Source: Arachnopeziza araneosa
Taxonomy: Eukaryota; Ascomycota; Leotiomycetes; Helotiales; Arachnopezizaceae
Length of the DNA: 64,000 nucleotides
Reading direction: 5' to 3'
Assembly: GCA_003988855.1 (NCBI GenBank)
Contig: QYAI01000098.1
Coordinates: 105,096 to 169,095 of the forward strand
Part shown: positions 21,511 through 33,443 of the stretch, one piece after another
Position numbering within the stretch: the first letter of the stretch is position 1
Layout of the letters: every line of letters begins with the position of its first letter
The notes under the pieces: generated by a model
Told to the model about the DNA's origin: nothing
Database searches by the model: none
The model's input: only the letters and a program-made list of their open reading frames with translations
Made by a program: the position numbers and the translations under genes

Positions 21511-23250
21511 ATGGCGAACCCAATCTCGGCCTTGTCAACTCTCCCTATCTACTCAAAACTTGATCCGTTGAAAAGAGAAATCCGACTCCTCACGCTACAT
21601 CCGTCAAAGGATGCCACTAAGCCAATTCACGCTAATCTTCACGTTGTTTCCCTCCACCATCATCCGTACTTTGAAGCTCTCTCATACTATTGGGGAAGTC
21701 CGCAGAACCAACCGAGCATTTCATTGTCGGGCCAAGACATCAAGATAAACACTAATCTACATTTGGCTCTGGTACGGCTGAGAGAGAAAGACCATCCCCG
21801 GATTCTCTGGATTGACGCACTTTGTATCAACCAAGAGGACTTGGTCGAACGTGGCTCTCAGGTTCTTCTTATGGAAGGAATATACAAGAGCTGTAAATCC
21901 TGCTTTATCTGGCTGGGAGAGTCAAACAACAAGACAAACACCGGCATCAGGGTCCTCCAAGACTGGGCTGAAGGGGAACATTTGCGTGATTATAACTTTA
22001 GCCCTAAGCATATCACCGCAGCAGCCGAACTTACATCTCGTCGTTGGTTTTCTCGCATCTGGACCGTCCAGGAATCCATCCTGCCACAGAAACTCGACGT
22101 CATCTGCGGCGAAGACACTTGGCCTTGGGGTATCTTTGCTGACTCCGCTAAGAGTTTGGAGAAGCATTTGACCTCGCCGTGCTGTAGTACGCACAACGAC
22201 ACTGCGGATGAGCATATGCTCAAAATCAACGAGTTCATTCAAGCAGTGTCTGTGATTGAGAGCAGTCGAGCCATATATCCCAGGAAGAGAGATCCGCTGA
22301 CCTGTCTGAATTCGTTTCGGATCCGGGATGCTACAGATGCGAGGGATAAGATATACGGCTTGCTCAGTTTGATTCGCTTGCCACACGAGAAATTCATCAA
22401 GGTATCTTATGCAGAGCCGGTGGAAATAATCTACACGATCATATGTCGGAAGTTCATTGAGCACTCTGGGTCCTTAGAAGTCCTCAAGTATGTAATTAGA
22501 GATGTTGGTGAGCCAAAGAAGAAAGAGAGCGAGCAGAATACTCTCCCATCATGGGTTCCCGACTGGCGGATCCGCATAGCCGAACCCCGGTGGCAGCAAG
22601 CGCGCCTGAACAGATATTCTCTATACAATGCATGCGGCAGTGAAGTAAGCAAGCGCGTCAAGCACGAGTTCCTCGAAGTAGCGGACAAACTCGTCCTGAG
22701 AGTCAACGGGATCAGCTGCAGTATCGTGACCCACGTGGGACAACAGCGACAGGCAGACATGGGCGAAGAGCTACCCAAGGACTGGTGCGAGCTTGCTGAA
22801 GCGCATCGTGGCGGAAGAGCACAGGTGGTGGACGACGCTTTCTTCCACACTCTCCTCATGGACACGTTCGTAAACCTTGCGGGCGGCAAAGTGACATCTT
22901 TCCGGAGAGCGACGAGAGCCGACTACAAAGAATACAGGAAATGGGCCGCTCTCATTGCGAGCGACGCTTGGCCCAAGGTCACAGACAGGCTTCATTTCTC
23001 CTTGGAGACGGCCACGCTACTGCGGCGCTTCTTTGTCACGAGGGATGGCAATTTTGGCCTGGGTCCCGTTGATATGCAGCGAGGGGATGAGATATTCGTC
23101 CTCGAAGGAGGTCGTTGTCCACTAGTACTGAGATCACAAGGCCAGAGTGATAATTGGAGACTCATTGGAGACTGCTACTTGCACCAATTCATGGACGGCG
23201 AGGCTATGGTAGATTTCGAGACTCATTCACACTTTGTTTGTATCGAGTAG
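21511..23250 (+). CDS. HET-domain protein, 579 aa, intact
   Basis: This single-exon gene has a complete N-terminal HET domain: REIRLLTLHPSK, FEALSYYWG (residues 54-62), LWIDALCINQED (about 99-110), then ERGSQVLLMEGIY, CFIWLGE and RRWFSRIWTVQE. These are the canonical blocks of the heterokaryon-incompatibility domain, which induces cell death when activated. The C-terminal half has no separate domain I can name but carries the usual HET tail (GDEIFVLEGGRCPLVLR near the end, as in the family). No repeats, NACHT or transmembrane segment. It lies 0.9 kb upstream of a coiled-coil/GTPase/Hsp70 group, consistent with a non-self-recognition role. Confidence 0.93.
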   Translation: MANPISALSTLPIYSKLDPLKREIRLLTLHPSKDATKPIHANLHVVSLHHHPYFEALSYYWGSPQNQPSISLSGQDIKINTNLHLALVRLREKDHPRILWIDALCINQEDLVERGSQVLLMEGIYKSCKSCFIWLGESNNKTNTGIRVLQDWAEGEHLRDYNFSPKHITAAAELTSRRWFSRIWTVQESILPQKLDVICGEDTWPWGIFADSAKSLEKHLTSPCCSTHNDTADEHMLKINEFIQAVSVIESSRAIYPRKRDPLTCLNSFRIRDATDARDKIYGLLSLIRLPHEKFIKVSYAEPVEIIYTIICRKFIEHSGSLEVLKYVIRDVGEPKKKESEQNTLPSWVPDWRIRIAEPRWQQARLNRYSLYNACGSEVSKRVKHEFLEVADKLVLRVNGISCSIVTHVGQQRQADMGEELPKDWCELAEAHRGGRAQVVDDAFFHTLLMDTFVNLAGGKVTSFRRATRADYKEYRKWAALIASDAWPKVTDRLHFSLETATLLRRFFVTRDGNFGLGPVDMQRGDEIFVLEGGRCPLVLRSQGQSDNWRLIGDCYLHQFMDGEAMVDFETHSHFVCIE

Positions 23251-24166
23251 AACTCGATTACGTTGGAGTAAATCTATCAAGAGGAAGATAATTTGCGGAC
23301 CCTTTTCTCAAATAACGTTTTGTACTATGGTTGTAGTTGTTGCCCGTAAAATCGTAGTGACGCTGTGCGCCTGATTTGATATTTAAATTATCTTGGGCGA
23401 GACGGATAGTTCTTGCAAAGCTGAGAATTATCATCTGTGATAGCATCAGAAGCCTGTAAAAGGTGGGAAAGGGAGCCCCAAAAAAAACACTTTAAACGCA
23501 GGACTAACGAGCGAGAAGAGTTTCGGCGAGCAAAAAACACCGCTCGAAGAGTAGCAGTGAGAAGTTCGTTTAGAGACATACCTCGACAACTTTCACTGCT
23601 TCACGAAGGGGTCAAAGGACAAGTCGGATGGATACCAGCCAGTAAGGATCCTGCTCCTCTTCCTCGAAGAAGCAGCGTCGTTCAACGTCGAAGTTTGCAG
23701 CATGGCTGTCAGCAACAACAAGGACAGCAACAGCACCGCTAGACGAGATCCATTCTCTCGACACGCTCATTCCATCCCTTGCGATCTTCGGAGAAACGGA
23801 TACAAGATTCAAAGCCCGAGTGAAGTTGTTGATGCAAAGATTGAGAGCCAGATTGTGAAAACTGGGGTGGTGAACTTCCCGGCATCGGCATCTGTCAGCG
23901 CCTCAGGACCCTGGAGGGATGGGGCGCACCTGCACTTGAGGTCACGCTCAGTAGCCATTGGAAAAGGAGACATCACAGTAACGCAATAATTCATATCAAC
24001 ATCACCCAGACTTTCTCACACACTTCTCACACACTTCCCACACACTTCTCACGCGTTAAACTCAGTACACTGGTGGAATTATTCTGGATTCTTCTTTCTT
24101 CTACAAATCTTAAACCAGACCAGCGCAGAGCTATGCCCGAGTAACACACAGAGCAAATAACTCTCG
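23251..24166. other. intergenic; contains an 11-bp tandem repeat
   Basis: Plus-strand frames 23437-23742 and 23702-23989 are open but motif-free. Near 24014-24055 an 11-bp unit TCTCACACACT repeats about 3.8 times. Confidence 0.55.
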
Positions 24167-26296
24167 TCAACTCACGCCGATGAGGTTTCGCTTCCTCTTG
24201 GGCACTTCAATATCAATTTGCGCCCTTTCAACCAGAACATGGGTATTGTAGTTTTGGCCGTCCGAGTTCCCTCTCTTCACCAGTAGTGGAGCTGTTAAAA
24301 GGACCATAAATTGATCCTTGCTCTTGGAGATCTTCCCATACCGTACCTCCATCCAGGCTGGGTCGTATTTGCCATTGGTGAGACTACAAACCTCGGTATA
24401 ACCGAGCAGAGTGAAAATGGCCTTCTGCTGCTGCATCTTCAGATCCAGGAGAATGGCTTCAACAAGAATCTTCTGGATACTGTCGTTAGACTGAGTGGCG
24501 CCCATCGTGCACCACGTATCCAGGGGTTCGCTAATACTCCTGATAGCCCTCTCAATACGTGGCATGGCGAGGTTATTGACAACTTGCTGCTCGCTGCCGA
24601 TGGGAGCCGCAAGTCTAGCTCCAGCTGATCTCCACTCATGATAAAGTCGCGTATATTCTGGGTCATTTCCTGACTGGGTCAATTCAATATCTTGAGGAAT
24701 CCATAGACACTCACCTCGTGTATTGGCACGGTCCTCGAGAAGTGTCTCGACGCCTTGTGACGATGGGGATGGCTCCCAGAATTTCGCTCCAAACACGCGA
24801 TGGAGAAGAAAATTCCACACGAAAGCTTGAATAAACGAAGGTCGATGCTCGTCTGACTCCACATAAAGATCCCAGTCTGGACTAATGTTTTTACATTCTC
24901 TCACAATAGCAGAACTGATCTTTCTACCAGTCTTCGACGTGTATGAAGAGAATGCTCGATTCGCCCAGTCCCTGATCTTTCCTCTCAAAACGCCGAACTG
25001 CGTCTTGAAGTATACATCATCCGAATAATATGCATCTACAGTGGGAGATGCTGAAGCAGCTTGTTGAGCTAGACGATTCACCTGCTGCCGAAGTCGTTCT
25101 GATTCCACAATCGCACTTGACCCGTCGTGTTGTACTTTCGCGACTTCCTTCTCTAGTCGGTGGACTTGACGCTGTGCATTTTCGAGATCTTGCTGCAGGT
25201 GATCATACCGGCTTTCCTGCTCGTTGAATTCTGATTGAATCTCGGTGTACTCGCCCTTCAATTTGTCGAACTTCCTTCTCAGATCCGAATTTTCTATCTT
25301 TAGTGCTTTGTTGTCTTCTAGGATAGCGTTATGCTGTGCTTTGATGTTTTGGCCCTGTGATGGATCATGAAGCCGTTGTTGCACCTCGGTAAGTTGCTGG
25401 CTCAGATTTATGCATGCGTCCGTCTGTTTCGTGAGCTCATATTTTGTGTTCTCGAGCTGTACTGTCAAGGTAGCATTTAACATTTCGAGATTATCTTTAC
25501 TACCGTAAGCATTTTGCAGCTGTGCATGCATTTCGTCGCCGCTGAGTTGGCGACCAGATTGATCTAGCTGCCCTCCTTGAGTATGCTGTAAGCAAAGACT
25601 TGCCAGTCCGTTTTCCACGTCCACGAGATGTTGGTGTAGTGCTTTCTCGGCTTCCTTCTGGTCATGCTGGGCTCGGGCCGCTTCATGGCGAGCTTGATTC
25701 AAATCCCGTTGAAGCTTTGCGACATCAGGTTCCGTTCCATCCCCACTATCAATTACCTCTCCGCTACCATCATGAAAAGCTGGCGGCGCGACAGAAGCAG
25801 CTGTTGTAAATGCCCTCTCCCCACTCATTGCTGGCACGGCTTTAACACTCTCACCAGGAGTTAAGTTGTCTTTGACTGGGCTTCGGGGACTATCAATGCT
25901 CGTTTGACCGCTACCACCGGGTCTGGCTTCGGGCAGTGGTTTATTGCTGTTACCCGATACTTGTCTCCCGTCCTGCGATCCAACTCCGAATTTGTCTTTC
26001 AATTTTGAGAACTGTTCATGCGCGCTTGGTATCATTTTCCGGCTCAATTTCCCCTTGCCCTCCTTTTGTTTTGAGCTTGTCCTATCAGGCAATGGAGGTG
26101 GACGCGATGCGTCCATACCTATGAACTGATCAATCAATATTTTCAATTCCTTGTTGCCTGAAATACACACTTTTTCGACCGTACATATTCTTTATCGAAG
26201 AGCGATGAGAATTAGACCAACACGATCTAAACCGATGAGAGTGTCATGCGCATATTCTAGGATAGAGTCTATGGCTTCATTGAGCCTCAAACTCAT
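24167..26296 (-). CDS. 687-aa coiled-coil protein with uncharacterised C-terminal domain
   Basis: The main exon is 24167-26157. Upstream I infer a short first exon 26224-26296 (MSLRLNEAIDSILEYAH) spliced over a 66-nt intron (26158-26223, ending TATTTCAG) so that LIGLDR continues into NKELKILIDQFIG. If this is wrong, translation starts at ATG 26116 (MDASRPPPLPDRT). A Pro/Ser-rich, basic region (residues about 45-170) precedes a long heptad-rich coiled coil (QRDLNQARHEAARAQ; LEDNKALKIENSDLRRKFD), about residues 180-400. A globular C-terminal part follows (FGVLRGKIRDWANRAF, SFIQAFVWNFLLHRVFG, ILVEAILLDLKMQQQ). Function unknown; likely a scaffold. It is next to, and on the same strand as, the GTPase. 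Confidence 0.75.
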
Positions 26297-26723
26297 GGTA
26301 AGTTCACTTTGGGAGAAAATCATCAGAGATCAACAGGGTGCGGCTGAGGGGAGGTGGGTTTCTTCATAGAAATTGGAGGGGATCCATCCACCCCTCGCTG
26401 AATATGGCGAGGCGCAGTCAGGCCCACAAGTAGATTATGCATCCATCTTGTTCTGGAGTGGTGGGGCAGTGCAAGCGCTCACTGGTCTTGCATCTGCAGC
26501 GTGCCGTCTCAAATCATGCCATTGGCTCCGCCAGTGAATCAGCTTGGTAGCCTCGTCTCGTTGACATTAAGGCAAACCGGAGCCAGAGCGAAGTCAGTCC
26601 AGGGAGATCGAATGGCGTTCTTATCGGCGAGTTTGAGCGCTAATTCTTTTGTCAGCGTGGCATCTTGCTTCGCAGCGGGAATGATAGACTGAGGCTCGGT
26701 AGAGTGAAAGAAGAATATCTGGT
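26297..26723. other. intergenic between coiled-coil gene and GTPase
   Basis: Promoter region of the minus-strand coiled-coil gene and 3' flank of the GTPase. No distinct element seen. Confidence 0.45.
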
Positions 26724-27725
26724 TCAAATTGATCCTCCCAAAACTAAAGTTACAATGGAGACGGCAAATCCAAGCACGCTCACCACTAGTCGGAGACCAC
26801 TGTGCCAATCCAAATTCTTAAGTTTAGCAATTAAATCAACACCCACCTGTTTCCCTAAACGAGCTTCGTCGCCCTCGATACTCTCAATTCTATCCTGAGC
26901 TTCACGCAACTCGCGAAGGAGCCGAAGATTTCGAGTGTAATTAGGATTTGCTCCTAACTCAGCATTCAGTCGTTTGATCTCTTCTTTGCAGTCCTTTAAT
27001 TTTCGATCAACACTAGGTTTCAAGAGTGAGCCCGCGGCTGTCTTCCCCAGCGATTTCTTCTGGTCAACCAGTTCTTTCTGGAGTTGTAAAACGACGTTGT
27101 CTTTTCGAACCAATTGGGCAATGATTCCCTCTGCCGATGCCTTCGAGTCCTCAAACCGCGTCGTCATGGAGTCCTTTTCAAGCATGTCTCTCCAATACTT
27201 GTCGCGAAATTGCTGTTCTCGGTTCAATGCGACGGACATGTCATCCTTGACTTTGCTCCACTGTGTCGTCACCAATACAACATTCCCTAAATTCTCATCG
27301 CCCACCAACTGACGAAATAGTGAGAATACTTCCTTTGCAGAACCTTTATATCTCGTGTCGTTGATAGGTTGAAGAAATATGACGCCCCATAACTTCATTC
27401 CCATATGATACTGGGCGGTCAAGAGCTTGCTGATTCGGTTCAGAATTTCCGTGTCGCTTTTGTCGCTGTCGTCGAAGCCAGGGCAGTCTACCACGGCGAC
27501 ACTTGTGTCCCCGATATAGGTCTCGACGATCTGGCACTCTTTCGTGCCTCGTTGATCTGTCAGCGAGTTCGCAGATGGTCAGGCGAGGCGTCACTTACAA
27601 GATTCAAGGTCGTCTCCAACCACGGTTGACCCCTCCTTCAACTTGTTCACAAAGTAGCTCTTGCCTGACCCAGTGATGCCCATAACGAGCACCATTCCTT
27701 CGGAGTTTCCTGATGCGGCTGTCAT
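26724..27725 (-). CDS. P-loop G-domain GTPase with C-terminal membrane anchor, 319 aa
   Basis: Exons 27599-27725 and 26724-27556 are joined by a 42-nt intron (27557-27598, phase 1). G motifs are clear: Walker A GITGSGKS (residues 16-23), DCPGFDD (66-72, G3), VVLVTTQW (G4-like, with TQW instead of NKxD). These place it with the fungal AIG1/septin-like 'G domain-containing' proteins. After the G domain comes a coiled coil (LQKELVDQKKSL, DCKEEIKRLNAEL, LREAQDRIESIEG), and the protein ends in one hydrophobic helix (LRLVVSVLGFAVSIVTLVLG), a likely tail anchor. I start at ATG 27725; an ATG at 27791 would add 22 residues. It is transcribed head-to-head with the Hsp70-like gene. Role inferred only: a membrane-bound switch or scaffold. 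Confidence 0.87.
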
Positions 27726-28188
27726 TTCGTGAGATGCTATCGCTGCGAGGTTTGGAGTGTTTCTGGTCGAGAAAGTGCAGCTCTTCACCACTGGCCTCGA
27801 TTTCTATGAAATCAGCATGCTCGGCAGCGACCGCCCCACCTTCTGTGGTGACTGGAAAGGGGAAGGTGAAGCGGCTTCACAGCCTCGCACTAGTACCACA
27901 GCATATATTGATTATGCACGCCACAATGTCCATCACGTCCATTTTGTTCAGCTCTCCGTGCCATCCCCCAATCATACCTCACTCTCCCAGACATCCGCAG
28001 CCTCGGCCACAATGTCGCGATTTAGCAAACCAGGCGAACCGTCTGGCTGCTTTTCTAACTCGGTGAACCGAGCAGCCCAGCCTTAATTCTCAGCCCCCAC
28101 CTGAGAGCCCCCTCCTGCTCCTCCGATTTATGGGCGGACGGCTCAACAACTCAATTCTACCGACTGTTCAACTGGTCTTCCAGGAATC
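27726..28188. promoter_or_regulatory. 463-bp shared intergenic region of a divergent pair
   Basis: It lies between the start codons of the GTPase (minus) and the Hsp70-like gene (plus), so it should contain both promoters. I see no certain heat-shock element. Co-regulation is an inference from geometry. Confidence 0.5.
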
Positions 28189-30205
28189 ATGGCAGAAGAG
28201 AAAGAAGTCGTTGAATCGCCGTTCGTTGTCGTTGGCATCGACTATGGCACCACGTGAGTATCCCTATTCATCTGAGATAGCAAGCAGACATCTAACCGGG
28301 ACCGTAGGTATGCAGGAGCTGCGTGGGCGAAATCCGGCGCTCTTGACCAGATCGATGTTATCAGTCAATGGAGCGGACAAAATGCCAACGCCAATTCCGA
28401 CAAAGTTCCCTCGGACATCAGCTATGATAATGACGGGAATGCACAAGAATGGGGATTCGGGTTGAAGATCGGTGACAAAAATACACTCCGTTGGGCAAAA
28501 TTGCTCCTTTCCTCCCTATCCCTAAGCAGAATGAACAGTTCGGACGAAGATGTGGTAGACAAGACGCGCAAGAGGATATCGCAGATGAGGAAGAAAGCGG
28601 TAGATGTTATTGCTGACTATCTGCGATTTTTATGGATGCATATCATGGCGAGGCTGAGGACGAGATTGACGCCGCCGGTGTTGGATAACATGATTTTAAA
28701 GGTTGTGCTCACAATTCCAGCAATTTGGGACCACAAAGCCCAGCAAAACATGTTGAAAGCTGCGAAGATGGCAGGTATTCTGGATTATCGTGCTTGCGGG
28801 AGGACAGAAATCAATTTGATTGCTGAGCCAGCTGCGGCCGCTCTTGCCACTTACTTCGACTCTGATATCAGGCGCAATCCGAATATTCGCGAAGGAGACT
28901 CGTTCGTGGTATGCGACGCTGGGGGTGGTACAGTGGTGAGTGGCAGCTGGCTTCATTTGAAGCATTTCTCATAGGGTACTAATGATGATCACAGGATCTC
29001 ATTTCCTATACAATCAAATCCTTCTCCCCTTTCCGCCTTACCGAATGCATAGGCGTAACGGGTGATCTTTGCGGCGCAATCTACCTTGATCGCGCCTTCT
29101 TGACACACGTTAGGGCATTTCGAAAATATATGAACAATCTCGACCCGGAGACTGAGAAGCGCTTCATGGAAAGAGAATGGGAGCAGTTGATAAAGAAGAA
29201 CTTTGATGGTACGGATGGTCCTTGGATCATCGAACTACCTCAAGATCCCAACACCGGTGGGAAAAGAACGGCGCTGAAATCAGTGTTCAAAAAACCAGAG
29301 TCAAATCGGTTACATGTGGAAGGCGCACATCTTCGGCAGATATTCAACAAAGTGGTGGAAAAGATCATACTCCTGCTAAAGGACCAGGTTGATGGAGTCC
29401 GAGCTGCTACAGGCTCGTTACCCAAAGTTATTATCCTGGTTGGCGGCTTTGGGGGCAATGGATATCTCTTATCCGAAATTGAAAAGGTGTTTGCACCGAT
29501 GAACATCATCATCCAACAACCCATTCGAGCTTGGTCCGCAGTATGCCGAGGAGCAGTACATAGAGGCGTGCAAGGCGGAGACGACATCGTATGTAATCAC
29601 ATCTCGAAATATTCGTACGGTGTACGTTTCCAGAAGCCGTGGAAAGAAGGGAAATTCCTACCAGAGGATAAGTGGTATGATCAGAGAAGAGGGAGCTGGG
29701 CAGCAGCAAACCAATTGGATTGGTATTTGGTCAAGGTACGATATTCCAGAACGAAAGAGACGTCTTACTAAACAAGTATAGAACACGGATGTCAATCAAA
29801 TCCAGAATGTCGAGCACGGGTTTTCGGCCATCTACAAAGATCCCACCGAGCTGAAACGAAAACAATATATCATTTATTACACCGACAGAGATGAGGATGA
29901 ACGTGGCGATCGAGTCGCCGATCGTAAGTTCCTTGTCCTTCGAGCTCTTTTGAGATCAGTACTTACTTGCACACCTAGATGTGCACCCTCTTTGTCGTCT
30001 CAAACTGGACCTCTCTGCTTTCCCCTTCACCGAATTCGCAACGTATCGAAACAAGGAAGGCAAAGAATACCGCGAGGTAAACACGGTTTTGAAAATGGCT
30101 ATCACGGTTTCGTCTATCGATTGGACTGCCACATGCCTAGGAAGAGAGGTTCCGGTTGAGGTTGAGTATATAGAAAGTGATTCTCCGGCACAAATGCCGA
30201 CATGA
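28189..30205 (+). CDS. Hsp70-like actin-fold ATPase (HSPA12-like), 600 aa
   Basis: Five exons (28189-28253, 28308-28935, 28995-29735, 29782-29923, 29979-30205) are all joined by GT..AG introns of 46-64 nt with matching phases. The ATPase motifs are present: phosphate-1 GIDYGTT (residues 16-22), VVLTIPAIWD, the connect segment INLIAEPAAAAL, phosphate-2 DAGGGTVD (225-232, across an exon junction) and the adenosine motif ILVGGFGGNGYL (about 378-389). The C-terminus lacks a classical substrate-binding domain and EEVD end. It belongs to the divergent, HSPA12-like Hsp70s abundant in filamentous fungi rather than the housekeeping chaperones. Partner and client are unknown. It is divergent with the GTPase. 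Confidence 0.93.
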
Positions 30206-30894
30206 ATTCAGCTGTCCACGAACGCCGAAGCTGAATTGATTCAGATAAAACTTTAACCTTAGATGATAAGGTTCTGATGTGAACGCCAATTGTAGTGGAA
30301 ATTGGTGATTGGAATTCTGGACTGGGTGATGGGACGCCACTATCACAACATTGACGCTCGAACCACCGTCCTCGGCAACAAAGCCCCTGAGTGCCCTGTG
30401 GTTCCCACGATGAGAGTCAGCGCGGAGACGAGTCCCAATTCAAGGCCCGCGTGGCCTGAGAGAGGTCATGGAGTCGGCAACATGTTTCCAAACGTACGAC
30501 GCAAGTGCCTAAGACTTCCTCAACTCAGACGCCGTCAATGACTTAGCGCCTGTTCTGAGATGCAAATTCAGGTGCCAAGCCAAACCCGATCCTAGGGGTG
30601 GTGGACAAGTTCAGCTTGAAGCCCAATCTGTACTGATTCCGTCACGTGTTGACTCAATTGAATATCGAAAGAGGCATTCGAGGCTGAAACATACATCCTT
30701 AGCTGCAGATATCCATGCAATTCAAGTTCCCCACAGAGGAGTGCACTCCATCAAGGGTGTCAGGAAATCGTGGTCGTCACTCTTTATATCCCTTCCTTTC
30801 CCGCCGTCTCTTCTCTCGCATCTTTTACCCTTCTTTCGGTGCCACAATAGCCCTTGCGCGCTGCTTGCTTTTACCGCATACCAATTCGTACAAG
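30206..30894. other. intergenic, nothing recognised
   Basis: Open frame 30302-30541 has no motif. The ORF-like leader 30715-30894 in frame with the F-box gene is probably 5' UTR. Confidence 0.5.
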
Positions 30895-32657
30895 ATGTCG
30901 CAACCTAGTAGTCCAAACTCGAGAGTCATGAAGATATGCCTGGAAACACTACCACCAGAAACCCTCCAGCTGATCCTCCTCTCTCTCCCTGACCTTCCCT
31001 CTCTTCTCTGTGCCGCTCTCTCTTCGAAAACTGTGTACAGAGTATTTCGGCACAATGAAGGCCTTCTCGTATCCACAATTCTGCAGCGTCAAATCCCTCC
31101 TGCCGTCCTGACCTCCGCTCTGGCGTCTCAAGCCGCCGCAAGAATACAGGTTGTCTGCGTCGAGACGACTCGAGAATTCTTCAACACGTACCTCCAGCGT
31201 TCATCCTCTAGTCCCTTGCCTCCAATACCCGGACGATTACGAGACGCGATCCCGATCTCGAGATTGCATTTCTACATCCGGTCCTTCAGTCGGGGATTTG
31301 CTAGCAGGACAGTGGCGAAGCAGCCAAAGAACCGGGGAAAGGATGAGAGAAATGCGAGCTTGCAGGAGCTGGAGAGGATAGAGAGGGCGTTTTATCGATT
31401 CGAAATTTATAATAATTTATTCAAGAGAAAACAGGCCAATCCGAGACATATGCCCGAGGACCAGATTGATACATTCTTTTGTGCGTTTAGTGGATGGGAA
31501 AATGAACAACTGGCTATCATACATGAGTTTTTGGCGGGTTTAGTGATACCTGGTTTGTCTTCTTTTTCTTCTAGCTTGAATCTGACACCATGAGTTAATG
31601 TGGAAATCGCTGACACAAAATAGTATTTAATGAGCTTGCTGAACATGACATTCTCTGGGGTTCTCACACTATCGAACCTGTCACTGATTCCTCGTCGGAA
31701 TTCATCCAAGCCATCATTGCGAGAGGTCTTCCTGCCCTACATCGCCTTACTCGAGCAAAGACATATTCGCAAAAGTTCAAAGTTCTCTATTCACAATATC
31801 CAATCTACTACACCAAATTCTTGTACAGAGGCTTGGAAGCCTATCATGTCAACGCAGCGTTCACGAGGGAGAAAGCCGACAAGGAATTCTACAGCGATGG
31901 CGACACGGGGTCACAAGAAGCCTGGAAATGGGCACAACGGGGTCTAAGCACTATTAGCAGCAACGAGGTTGAAGATACCAAAATGTGGAAAGAGCTTAGA
32001 GGAGTTAGAAACTGGGCCTACGTCTTCTGGGACCACTCCCGCCTCACCGAATGGGGCAGCCTCTCTACGCCCTTCACCCCCGTCTCTGAGCCCGCCTCGA
32101 CCTGGGAAACGACACGCAAAGCCCTGGAATACGAAACCAGCGTTGCACGCCGCACCGCAATTCATGTCGCCGGCGGGAGCGGCTACTGGTCCTCAGAGGA
32201 CGAGAGCAAGATCGTATGGAAACCAGGACGAGCCAGCCCACACGACTCAGCCGCCCGCCGCAAAGAATGCCAGCTCTGTTTCGGCTCGGTACTCTGCGCT
32301 CCTCACCGTCTGGTACTTAACCTGCCGGCGTCCAAACCGATCACCAACGTTGTCGACGACGGCTGTTTCCTCGAGCTCGACATGTCCGCCCTGGATTCGA
32401 TTGGCCGAATGCCGCCAAAGTTGGATCTCGATTCCTTCCGCATCTCGCATATGCCGACGCCGCTGCAGACTTCTCGCGCGAGCCTGTTCAGCGCCAGTGA
32501 GAGTAGGAGTTATCTCAGTCCCTCCCTCAGGCCCAACAGTCCCCAGAATCAAAACTACCGGTTGAGCTCGGTGGCGCGGGATGGGGCGAGGATGGGATCG
32601 TTGAAGAGTAAACGTCTACCAGGGCAGGAAGAAGGGAGGATGAGTCCGATTTGCTAG
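30895..32657 (+). CDS. F-box-like protein, 563 aa
   Basis: Exons 30895-31552 and 31624-32657 are joined by a 71-nt intron (GTTTGT...AATAG, phase 1), restoring GLVIPVFNELAEHDILWG. The N-terminus has an F-box-like motif (LETLPPETLQLILLSLPDL then LLCAALSSKTVYRVF, residues about 16-52). The rest matches large uncharacterised fungal F-box-like proteins: an all-helical middle (IHEFLAGLVIP, KWAQRGLS), WAYVFWDHSRLTEWG and a Ser/Pro-rich disordered C-terminus. F-box proteins recruit substrates to SCF ubiquitin ligases; the substrate here is unknown. An upstream in-frame ATG at 30715 would add 60 unlikely residues. Confidence 0.75.
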
Positions 32658-33443
32658 GTTGGAGTTGGGTAGGGCTCGGCGTGGGGTTGTTTTGGTTGGC
32701 GTTTGCTCGGCGTGGGAATTTCTTTCAGGGTCTTGCTATCTGACGATTAATGTGGTGTTTCTTGGTGCCTTCAGCAACACGGAAGTGGGCGAGTTTGACT
32801 CCGTATCCTCTGTACATTACGTGGCTTAGCACAGGCGTCAAGGTGTAAATATGATATCATGATAACCTATTCATCCATACCTGCCACATTTTAAAATCTA
32901 TTATTCCTCAAAACCAAAATGCAAATATCAATCCATCTTTCCATGGCACATGACCCCAGTTTAACGCCGCTGCTGCTGTCCCTCCTGCGCTGCAACATTG
33001 GCATCTACATGGTGCGCTTGCGTCTCTCGCCCGAACCCGTGCATCTCCTTGTCAATATTTACTCGTCCCAATCCGGCGGTGGGAGGGGCGCCGCAGCGGC
33101 TTGGCGAGTCCAACTCGGGCGACGAAGTGGTCTCTGCTGCTTGGTCAGCGGCACGCGCGACTCAACGGATGAGCCGCTCTCTCTTCAGGGGCTGAGAGAG
33201 AGGTTCGCTCATCTCCACTGCGGGTCTGTTCAAGTACCGTTCGTCGTGCCGAGGTGTTGGGAGGGGGATCGTGGTGAGGATTGAGGGATAGGGAGGATGG
33301 GATGGGATGGGATGGGAGTTTCGAGGGATTTGGGGGGATTCAAAGGAGTGAGAGGGAGGTTGGTGGGTTTGTGGTTTGATTCAGGATGGCGTCTGGGAGG
33401 AATGAGAGAGTTGGATCAATGTACAGCATGTGCACCACCCTCC
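32658..33443. other. intergenic, convergent gene ends; GGGAT microsatellite
   Basis: 3' flanks of the F-box-like gene and the MBOAT gene. A (GGGAT)n run of about four copies lies at about 33297-33317. Open frames here are motif-free. Confidence 0.55.

Noticed and set aside
23437..23989. Two open plus-strand frames between HET and coiled-coil genes
   Set aside because: No motif, low-complexity composition and no splice signal joining them.
24681..24721. A 41-nt GTGAGT...CAG stretch inside the coiled-coil gene that looks like an intron
   Set aside because: Its length is not a multiple of three and removing it breaks an otherwise continuous frame.
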